From Bacteroidota bacterium (GTDB lineage Bacteria > Bacteroidota > Bacteroidia > Bacteroidales > Prolixibacteraceae), in NCBI GenBank assembly GCA_023412195.1, contig JAEYNZ010000110.1, forward strand, positions 1 to 29,949: a stretch of DNA of 29,949 nt, given 5' to 3'. Under the pieces are notes generated by a model. It saw nothing but the letters and a program-made list of their open reading frames with translations. It did not search any database and had not been told where the DNA came from. The number at the start of each line of letters is the position of its first letter. Position 1 is the first letter of the stretch. The translations under genes were made by a program, and so were the position numbers. Positions 23,867 to 29,949 of this stretch are shown here, piece after piece.

Positions 23867-23880
23867 GGAATTGAATATGC
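23867..23880 (+). promoter_or_regulatory. weak candidate sigma-54 (-24/-12) promoter
   Basis: TTGG and TGC place GG (23867-23868) and GC (23879-23880) exactly ten bases apart, as required at -24/-12. The remaining consensus bases are poor. It lies in the gap after the archaemetzincin gene and about 110 bases before the B3/B4 gene. Confidence 0.2.
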
Positions 23881-23954
23881 TGCAACAGAACTTGTTTTAA
23901 TTTACATTGAAAAAATTTAAGTGTACTTCAGGATGCAGATTGTATCATTTTGGT

Positions 23955-23962
23955 TAGTTTTG
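23955..23962 (+). promoter_or_regulatory. candidate Bacteroidota -7 box of the B3/B4 gene
   Basis: TAGTTTTG matches TAnnTTTG exactly and lies 28 bases before the ATG at 23991. No well-spaced -33 TTG is present. AAGGA nine bases before the ATG may serve as the ribosome site. Confidence 0.45.
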
Positions 23963-23990
23963 GGAGCTAAAAAAATCGAAAAGGACTTGA

Positions 23991-24653
23991 ATGACAAATA
24001 TTTCTGTATCAGATGAATTGTGTGGCCATATTCCCGGTCTTGTTCTTTCATGTATAGAAAGCGATGTAATTGTGCAGGAAGGAGATGAAGATCTCTGGAA
24101 TGTAATAAATAAAAAGACAGAAGAACTGGCTGCAGGTTTATCAATAGAAGACATCAGCAGTTTGCCTGCCATTGCAGCTTCAAGGAAAGGGTACAAGGCC
24201 TGCGGAAAAGATCCAGCCCGTTACCGTTTATCGGCTGAGGCGCTTCTAAGGCGTACCATACAGGGCAAAGGTCTTTACAGAGTTAATAACGTAGTTGATC
24301 TGCTTAATTTGGTTTCTATTACCCATGGCTTTTCGATTGGAGGATATGATGCTGATAAAATCGATGGCGAGGTTGTTTTTGGAATAGGAACATCCAATGA
24401 ACCATACTATGGCATTGGCAGGGGAGAACTGAATATTGAATCACTGCCTGTTTTCCGGGACAGGAAAGGAGCTTTTGGCACTCCTACAAGCGATTCTGTA
24501 AGAACATCGGTTACCAACCATACCAGCCGGTTCCTGATGATCATCATCAGTTTCGGAGCTTCTGATTTACTCCAAAAAGCAACATCTTTGGCCATTAAAT
24601 TACTAAAAAAACATGCTTCGGCGGAAAACATTCAAACCTGTACCATCGGCTGA
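23991..24653 (+). CDS. B3/B4 tRNA-editing-like domain protein
   Basis: This 220-residue protein is a free-standing B3/B4 domain like that in the beta subunit of phenylalanyl-tRNA synthetase, where it hydrolyses mis-charged tyrosyl-tRNA(Phe). Recognisable parts are SRKGYKACGKDPARYRLSAE (about 65-84), EALLRRTIQGKGLYRVNNVVDLLNLVSI (about 84-111), GGYDADKIDG and the late GAFGTPTSDSVRTSVT segment. It has no aminoacylation domain and no signal peptide. Free-standing members may act as trans-editing deacylases or bind amino acids, but this is not shown for the family as a whole. It has its own likely promoter and is followed after 20 bases by the acyltransferase gene, so the pair may be co-transcribed. 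Confidence 0.85.
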   Translation: MTNISVSDELCGHIPGLVLSCIESDVIVQEGDEDLWNVINKKTEELAAGLSIEDISSLPAIAASRKGYKACGKDPARYRLSAEALLRRTIQGKGLYRVNNVVDLLNLVSITHGFSIGGYDADKIDGEVVFGIGTSNEPYYGIGRGELNIESLPVFRDRKGAFGTPTSDSVRTSVTNHTSRFLMIIISFGASDLLQKATSLAIKLLKKHASAENIQTCTIG

Positions 24654-24673
24654 TTTAAAACATTTTTAAAAAT

Positions 24674-25222
24674 ATGAAGACTATCTGCAAGATTATTTTG
24701 AAACTTACCGGCTGGCGTTCAGTAGGTTCATTGGTAACTGACCCAAAATGTATTCTGATCGGGGCCCCTCATACAAGTTCTCTCGATTTTGTCATCTCAT
24801 GGATCTTTTATAAATCGTTGGGAGGTAAAGCGAATATTCTCATTAAAAAGGAGTTTTTTTTCTGGCCCATAGGATATATCCTGAAAAAGATGGGTGGTAT
24901 ACCTATCGACCGCTCTAAAGCATCCAATGTAGTAAGACAAATCATCAATCAGTTTAACCAGAGGGATTACATGCATCTCGCCATTACTCCGGAAGGTACC
25001 CGTAAACGGACCCGTAACTGGAAAGGCGGGTTTCATACCATAGCACGTACTGCCAACATTCCTGTTTATGTTGTGAGCTTCGACTGGGGCCGCAAAACCA
25101 TCACCATCTGGGGCAAAATGGAGCTGACAGAAAATCAGCAGGAGGATATTAAAAAAATAAAGGCATTTTACCGTGAAAAAGGGGTGCAGGGAAGACATCC
25201 CGACCAGTTTACTACTGAATGA
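24674..25222 (+). CDS. small lysophospholipid/glycerol-phosphate acyltransferase family protein
   Basis: This 182-residue protein has the acyltransferase family motifs in order: HTSSLD (HX4D, His33 and Asp38), a substrate-binding GGIPIDRS block (74-81) and TPEGTRKR (105-112). A short hydrophobic region around FFFWPIGYILKK (61-72) probably lies on the membrane face. It transfers a fatty acyl chain to a lysophosphatidate-like or other acceptor at the cytoplasmic side of the inner membrane. It is short compared with PlsC (about 240 residues) and lacks an N-terminal membrane anchor. It resembles the compact acyltransferases common in Bacteroidota. It converges on the AI-2E transporter gene with only 23 bases between stops, where no hairpin is evident. 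Confidence 0.88.
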   Translation: MKTICKIILKLTGWRSVGSLVTDPKCILIGAPHTSSLDFVISWIFYKSLGGKANILIKKEFFFWPIGYILKKMGGIPIDRSKASNVVRQIINQFNQRDYMHLAITPEGTRKRTRNWKGGFHTIARTANIPVYVVSFDWGRKTITIWGKMELTENQQEDIKKIKAFYREKGVQGRHPDQFTTE

Positions 25223-25245
25223 GAAATTATCATACGGATAAAAAA

Positions 25246-26301
25246 CTATTCTTCCTTCTTTTTGTCATCTGAATTACCCACCAGGTAGCCTACGGGCTTT
25301 AATCCTGAAATATGAAAGGATACAATTTTAAACATCGCAAATAAAGGAACAAATAATATCATCCCTGCCAGTCCCCATACCATTCCTCCGATAATGATGG
25401 CAATGATCACAATCAGTGGATTCAGCTTTACTTGTTTGCCCATGATGAGGGGTTCAAAAACATAACTTTCAATAAGCTGAATAACAACTACAATCGAAGC
25501 AAAGAGGATTATCTTCTGCATGCTGTCGAAAAATATGACAGCAAACAAGATTGGCAGCAACCCGCTGATAAAAGGACCCAGGTAGGGAATAATAGTTATA
25601 AGTGTTCCAAACAAAGTAAGCAAAACAGCATATGGCAGTCCGAAGCTAACGAATGTAATGATATACAAAATGCCCAAAAGCGCCATAACCTTTATCCGGC
25701 CTAACAGATACTGGTAAACCACTCCTCCTGTTTTATGAAGTATTTCTTTAATTTCATCCGTTTTTGCATTTTTTGCATACATCATAACGAAGTCAGAAAA
25801 TTTGTCGCGGTAAAGCAACAGTAAGAAAATGTAAATCAGCATCAGGAGAAAGTTGCCAAGCGCACTAAATATGCTTCCAAAAAAACCTGTTACATAAGAC
25901 TGAACTGAGCCCATCACTTCTTTTGAACGCTCCTGCCATATTCGATTCTGTTCCCTTTCCGAAAGATTTGTAACAGAAGCAATCTGTTCCTGAATGCTAC
26001 TGATAAAGGAATCAACCCTATCCTGTAAAGAAGAAAAATCCGAAAAAAAATGGTTGATCTGGTATGTAAAAAGAACCATAATTCCCCCTGCCGTAATAAA
26101 TACAAGAAAAGTGCAGGTGAGCGATGAGAACATACGGTTAAATCCCATTTTTTTTTCAAGAAAAATGCTTAGAGGATTGACAAGCAGTGCGAAGAAAATG
26201 CCAAAAATAAACGGGATCAAAAACGACCGGCCAAAGTAAAAAAATGTAAACAGGAGGGCTGTAAACAGCAAAACCTGGTTCAATTTTTTCAGATTATTCA
26301 T
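25246..26301 (-). CDS. AI-2E family transporter (YdiK/PerM-like)
   Basis: This 351-residue membrane protein has about eight hydrophobic segments: near 8-24, 28-45, 60-80, 145-165, 205-222, 225-257, 262-278 and 296-326. A charged extramembrane stretch (about 85-140) lies between the third and fourth. The family hallmark IPYLGPFISG (238-247) and the late ESYVFEPLIMGKQVKLNP block (278-295) are present. Family members were named from a proposed autoinducer-2 exporter, but several act as Na+(Li+)/H+ antiporters or have unknown roles, so the name should not be read as function. The C-terminal tail (GNSDDKKKEE) is charged and cytosolic. It is transcribed alone, convergent with the acyltransferase gene. 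No -7 box was identified upstream. Confidence 0.9.
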   Translation of the reverse strand: MNNLKKLNQVLLFTALLFTFFYFGRSFLIPFIFGIFFALLVNPLSIFLEKKMGFNRMFSSLTCTFLVFITAGGIMVLFTYQINHFFSDFSSLQDRVDSFISSIQEQIASVTNLSEREQNRIWQERSKEVMGSVQSYVTGFFGSIFSALGNFLLMLIYIFLLLLYRDKFSDFVMMYAKNAKTDEIKEILHKTGGVVYQYLLGRIKVMALLGILYIITFVSFGLPYAVLLTLFGTLITIIPYLGPFISGLLPILFAVIFFDSMQKIILFASIVVVIQLIESYVFEPLIMGKQVKLNPLIVIIAIIIGGMVWGLAGMILFVPLFAMFKIVSFHISGLKPVGYLVGNSDDKKKEE

Positions 26302-26498
26302 AATCTAACAGTCTGAAGGTGCATCTGAAATTACTTCTGTCAATCTTCAATTTTAAATGGCAGTTGTATGTCTGAAGTAATCAAATGATTTGTTTACTGT
26401 TATTTAACTACAAAAAAAAGGCAAAAATGTTTCAGAAAGTTATAAATACGAAAATCCAATGGCTCTCTAAATCGAAAGATTGGCCTTTAAAAACGGCT

Positions 26499-27755
26499 TC
26501 AGATCAACACCTGGAAAAGGGTAGGCTCATTATTCAGGTATTCATAAACAAATCCAAACTCATGCATCCTTTCCACAAGGCCGTTAAAATCTTCTTTTTT
26601 TCTGACCTCAATACCAATTATAGCAGGGCCTTTTTCACGGTTGGTTTTCTTTGAATACTCAAAATGTGTAATGTCATCGGTAGGTCCCAGCACCTGGTCA
26701 ACAAATGTACGCAGGGCGCCGGCTCGTTGCGGAAACCTCACAATAAAATAATGCTTCAGGCCTTCATACAGCAGCGACCGTTCCTTAATCTCCTCCATCC
26801 TGGTTATGTCGTTGTTGCTGCCGCTTACTACACAAACAACAGTCTTGCCCCTGATTTCATCCCGCAGCAGGTCGAGTGCAGCTATCGAAAGGGCACCAGC
26901 AGGTTCCATAACAATGGCATCCTGATTATACAGGTCAAGTATCTTTGTGCAAACTCTACCTTCCGGGATAGTTACCATCCTGTCGATAACCTGGCGGCAT
27001 ATTTCAAATGAAATTTCCCCTACCTTTTTAACAGCAGCACCATCTACAAACTTATCTATTTCGTCAAGTTCTATCACTTTTCCGGCTTCAATGGATTTAA
27101 GCATTGATGGTGCACCTGAAGGTTCGGCTCCAATAACCTTTGTATGCGGACTGACCTGTTTAAAATATGCACCTACACCTGCAGCCAGTCCGCCACCGCC
27201 AACGGGCATGATAAGATAATCGATCTGCTTTTTAGTATCCTGTAAAATTTCAAGGCCAATGGTAGCCTGCCCTTCAATGATCTGCTGATCGTCAAACGGA
27301 TGGACAAACGTCAGGCCCTGTTGCCGGGCATGCTCCTGGGCTGCCGATTCTGCTGCATCATAAGTATCGCCTGTCAGGATCACTTCTACCTTGTTTTTTC
27401 CAAACATCTCCACCTGCCTGATCTTCTGCCTTGGTGTGGTGGCAGGCATATATATTTTGCCTTGGATGTTCAGCCTGTTGCAGGCATAAGCAACGCCCTG
27501 TGCATGATTTCCGGCACTGGCACATACTATTCCTTTCTTCATCTCATTTTCAGGTAAGCCTGAAATTTTATTGTAGGCTCCCCTGATTTTGTATGACCTT
27601 ACTACCTGCAGATCTTCCCTTTTTAGATAAATATCCGCTCCAAATTCCTCTGAAAGATTGAAATGATGCTGTAGCGGCGTATGGAGCGTTACATCGCTGA
27701 TATTGATCTGGGCCCGGGTTATGTCCTGGATGCGCGGAAAGTAATTATCTGACAT
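26499..27755 (-). CDS. ilvA: threonine ammonia-lyase (threonine dehydratase)
   Basis: This is a fold-type II PLP enzyme of about 418 residues that converts L-threonine to 2-oxobutyrate and ammonia, the first committed step of isoleucine synthesis. The PLP lysine lies in VVRSYKIRGAYNK (Lys56 from the chosen start). The phosphate-binding loop is MPVGGGGLAAGV, and GVVCASAGNHAQGVA-like and VVSGSNND segments are typical. A single C-terminal ACT-like regulatory domain (about 335-418, starting HYFIVRFPQRAGAL) fits the shorter Bacillus/Corynebacterium-type enzyme. The reading frame extends to a TTG at 27794, but ATG 27755 (MSDNYFPRIQDI) starts at the expected place and is preferred. It stands alone, with no other ilv or leu genes in the window. 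Confidence 0.93.
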   Translation of the reverse strand: MSDNYFPRIQDITRAQINISDVTLHTPLQHHFNLSEEFGADIYLKREDLQVVRSYKIRGAYNKISGLPENEMKKGIVCASAGNHAQGVAYACNRLNIQGKIYMPATTPRQKIRQVEMFGKNKVEVILTGDTYDAAESAAQEHARQQGLTFVHPFDDQQIIEGQATIGLEILQDTKKQIDYLIMPVGGGGLAAGVGAYFKQVSPHTKVIGAEPSGAPSMLKSIEAGKVIELDEIDKFVDGAAVKKVGEISFEICRQVIDRMVTIPEGRVCTKILDLYNQDAIVMEPAGALSIAALDLLRDEIRGKTVVCVVSGSNNDITRMEEIKERSLLYEGLKHYFIVRFPQRAGALRTFVDQVLGPTDDITHFEYSKKTNREKGPAIIGIEVRKKEDFNGLVERMHEFGFVYEYLNNEPTLFQVLI

Positions 27756-28093
27756 GTCTATCGCTGTTTTTATAAATTCTTTTAAAAACAACAAAAGAAT
27801 AAAATATTTGTAATATCATGAGCCTGTATTTACTGTTACTTCTGTCGTTCATGTAGCCTGAACAAACTGAAGCATCTAATGTTTCCATTGTTGAAAGGCC
27901 CTGGATTTTAATGCGGTCAATGAAAGTCTTCTTACATAAAATGTCTTGTTGATTTTTATGCCGGTATGCTTCATAAATTTTCTGATCGCGTCTTTCACCG
28001 GTCTGTATTTCTTATGCAGGTAAGCCTGATCTGATTCTGCTGCATCTGGTCCTGTAAGGAGGAATTTAGTCGTTAACTTAAAAACGTCATATT
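27756..28093. other. divergent intergenic region, no gene
   Basis: The region lies between the divergent IlvA and sugar dehydrogenase genes. It contains an isolated AAGGAGG (28056-28062) 31 bases before the plus-strand ATG, too far to serve it directly, and no start codon follows at normal spacing. No TAnnTTTG box, strong hairpin or T-box-like leader was recognised. Confidence 0.4.
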
Positions 28094-29764
28094 ATGAAAC
28101 CTTTCAATTTATTCTTCATCTGCCTGTTTTTTATATCCGGGATTCAGGTAATGGCACAACCACAGATTGAATTGCAGCTTATGGCTTCTGGTTTCAATGC
28201 CCCTGTTGGAATAGTCAATGCAGGTGACGACCAGCTATTCATATTGGAACAGCGGGGCCTGGTGCGGATAATGAACCTGGAAGGGAACATTGCAGATACA
28301 CCCTTCCTCGATTTATCTGACATTGTCAGCCAGTCGGGGTTTGAAAGAGGATTGCTCGGGCTTGCATTCCACCCTGATTTCAATGAAAATGGCTACTTCT
28401 ATGTTAACTATACCAGAGAGCCGGATGGGTCTACCATTATATCACGATTCTCTGTTGATTCAGTAAATCAAAATGTGGCCGACCCCAACAGCGAATTTCA
28501 ATTGCTGACAGTTGAACAGCCGTATGCCAATCATAACGGTGGTCAGCTGTTGTTTGGGCCTGATGGTTACCTCTATATTGCACTGGGAGATGGAGGAAGT
28601 GGAGGTGATCCGCAAAATAACGGACAGGACCTGACCTCCATGCTGGGCAAAATCCTTCGTATTGATGTAGATTCAGAAGGCGAATCTGGTTATGGAATTC
28701 CTGCGGGTAATCCATTTGCCGGGGATGAAACTGCCCTTAATGAAATCTGGGCCTACGGTTTGCGTAATCCCTGGCGCAACAGCTTTGACCGGTATACCGG
28801 CGACTTCTGGATTGCTGACGTAGGACAGGGTGCACGCGAAGAAATCAATTTTCAGGCTGCCGCAAGTGAAGGTGGTGAAAATTATGGCTGGCGTTGTTAT
28901 GAAGGGAATCTGCCATACAACACCGAAGGCTGCAATGGAATTGAAAATATGGTTCCCCCTGTTTTTGATTACAACCACCAGGGGAGTGGCTGCACCGGAT
29001 CTGTAACAGGTGGTTATGTATACCGCGGAGCGAAATTCAATGGGCTGTTTGGCCAATATATTCTGGCGGATTACTGCACCGGAGCGTTGTACACAGTTAC
29101 TCAAAATGAGGAAGGATTTGAAGGTCAGCAGGCTGGTAGTCTTGATGCCACTGAAATTACCTCTTTTGGTGAGGACCGGTATGGTGAGATTTATGTTGCC
29201 ATGCAAAATGCAGGCGAAATATATAAAGTGGTTGAAACCGGCGATTGTATACCTGTCGCAAAAATTGCAGAGGAGCAGACAGTTTTTAATATCCAGGAGG
29301 GTGACACAGTGGTTTTGAATGCCTTTTATAATCCTGAACTTGAATACCAGTGGAATAAAGATAATGAGCCGGTTTTGGATGCCACGGAACATACTTTGGA
29401 AATTTCAGAACCGGGCATTTATTCAATACATGTTTCGAACCCTGAAAATGGCTGCTCCAATACTTCCGTCCCGGTGGAAATAAGACTGGCAACTTCTGCT
29501 CCTGTTCTTAAGTTGCTGACTGATGTCAGGGTATATCCCAACCCTGCAAATGAAATGATCCGGATTGAAGGGCTGCCTTCATCAGGAAAGTCTTTAGTAT
29601 ATCTTTTTGATATAGCTGGAAATGTTGTTCATATAGAATCTTTTTATGAAAACGGTTCTGTACGTATTCCTGCAGGAAAATTTTCACCTGGATTCTATAC
29701 ACTCAAAATATTACATGATGGAGAAGTGTTTCTTGATAGAATTATAGTATCAAAAACACACTGA
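28094..29764 (+). CDS. secreted PQQ-type sugar dehydrogenase with Ig-like and T9SS sorting domains
   Basis: This 556-residue protein starts with a signal peptide (MKPFNLFFICLFFISGIQVMAQ). Residues about 25-380 form a six-bladed soluble aldose dehydrogenase/HHIP-like beta-propeller. Landmarks are ERGLLGLAFHPDFNENGYFYV (84-104), NHNGGQLLFGPDGYLYIALGDGG (146-168, candidate catalytic His147), YGLRNPWRNSFDR (221-233, Arg224), WIADVGQGAREEIN (239-252) and NYGWRCYEG. Such enzymes oxidise sugars with PQQ and Ca2+, although not all homologues bind PQQ. An Ig-like/PKD-like domain follows (about 385-465), then a type IX secretion sorting domain (about 475-556, VYPNPANEMIRIEG start, GFYTLKI and DRIIV end). 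It should be exported and anchored to the outer surface or released. No PQQ synthesis genes are visible in the window. Confidence 0.9.
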   Translation: MKPFNLFFICLFFISGIQVMAQPQIELQLMASGFNAPVGIVNAGDDQLFILEQRGLVRIMNLEGNIADTPFLDLSDIVSQSGFERGLLGLAFHPDFNENGYFYVNYTREPDGSTIISRFSVDSVNQNVADPNSEFQLLTVEQPYANHNGGQLLFGPDGYLYIALGDGGSGGDPQNNGQDLTSMLGKILRIDVDSEGESGYGIPAGNPFAGDETALNEIWAYGLRNPWRNSFDRYTGDFWIADVGQGAREEINFQAAASEGGENYGWRCYEGNLPYNTEGCNGIENMVPPVFDYNHQGSGCTGSVTGGYVYRGAKFNGLFGQYILADYCTGALYTVTQNEEGFEGQQAGSLDATEITSFGEDRYGEIYVAMQNAGEIYKVVETGDCIPVAKIAEEQTVFNIQEGDTVVLNAFYNPELEYQWNKDNEPVLDATEHTLEISEPGIYSIHVSNPENGCSNTSVPVEIRLATSAPVLKLLTDVRVYPNPANEMIRIEGLPSSGKSLVYLFDIAGNVVHIESFYENGSVRIPAGKFSPGFYTLKILHDGEVFLDRIIVSKTH

Positions 29765-29880
29765 TTTTAGAAGGAATCCCGAAAGCTGGTCTCTCAAACA
29801 GGGCATTCACAACATTTAGCTGATTATTTGATCAATTTCTTCTTTTTAATAGAATTATCATTAGTATCCGGTTAATATTT

Positions 29881-29907
29881 GAGATTTCTCCCTACGGTCG
29901 AAATGAC
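29881..29907. repeat. REP-like interspersed palindromic element
   Basis: GAGATTTCTCCCTACGGTCGAAATGACG resembles, from memory, a short repeat scattered between genes of many Bacteroidota (ATTTC...GAAAT arms with a GTAG core on the minus strand). Only one copy is seen in this window. The surrounding 29765-29949 region has no gene. Confidence 0.4.
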
Positions 29908-29949
29908 GTTGTTATCAGAGCTATTGTTTTGGGAGGGGTAGGTTGGCGG

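Noticed and set aside
27795..28093. T-box or isoleucine-type leader in front of ilvA
   Set aside because: No antiterminator-like structure or T-box core sequence was seen on the minus strand, and such leaders are rare in Bacteroidota.
28673..29392. Minus-strand reading frame of 239 codons opposite the sugar dehydrogenase
   Set aside because: It lies wholly within a clear beta-propeller gene on the other strand and shows no motif or start signal.

Overview
The window looks like a chromosomal segment of a Bacteroidota bacterium, probably Bacteroidales/Marinilabiliales-like. The reasons are a C-terminal type IX secretion sorting domain on the last gene, a Tat-exported Gfo/Idh oxidoreductase, a DUF4369/TlpA-like secreted thioredoxin, AT-rich intergenic DNA, several TAnnTTTG-type -7 boxes, and many starts without a clear Shine-Dalgarno sequence. 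No rRNA, tRNA, CRISPR array, transposase or integrase was recognised.

Layout. At the left edge (1-2272) are a broken SnoaL/DUF4440-type fragment, a small three-helix membrane protein, and a coupled minus-strand pair of alpha/beta hydrolase and exported PAP2 phosphatase. From 2407 to 7144 is a minus-strand block of exported carbohydrate proteins: ThuA-like, GH5, GH20-like and a Tat-signal Gfo/Idh oxidoreductase. The plus strand then carries a secreted TlpA-like thioredoxin (7473-8942) and a five-gene cluster (9165-15109): SSS symporter, GH130 mannosylglucose phosphorylase, cytosolic Gfo/Idh oxidoreductase, AGE-family cellobiose/mannobiose 2-epimerase and lipocalin. The symporter, phosphorylase and epimerase reconstruct the route known from Bacteroides fragilis: beta-1,4-mannobiose is imported, epimerised to mannosyl-glucose, and phosphorolysed to mannose-1-phosphate and glucose.

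Next come the NADH/NAD+ sensor Rex, a structured intergenic region of about 680 bp, a GH65 disaccharide phosphorylase and a YegS/diacylglycerol-kinase-like lipid kinase. From 20112 to 23753 lies a compact regulatory group: a membrane histidine kinase whose periplasmic sensor has a CxxCH haem c motif and a second CX4CH motif, an NtrC-type sigma-54 activator, and a bacterial archaemetzincin metalloprotease. The right end has a B3/B4 tRNA-editing-like protein, a small acyltransferase, an AI-2E family transporter (minus), threonine ammonia-lyase (minus), and a secreted PQQ-type sugar dehydrogenase with a T9SS tail. A REP-like palindromic repeat lies near the end.

The main themes are phosphorolytic beta-mannoside/disaccharide use with no SusC/SusD pair in view, and redox sensing (Rex and a probable haem c kinase). 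The least ordinary items are the haem c kinase/sigma-54 regulator/archaemetzincin group, the two extra genes in the mannobiose operon, and the structured leader upstream of GH65. All family calls come from reading the sequence; no database search was run.
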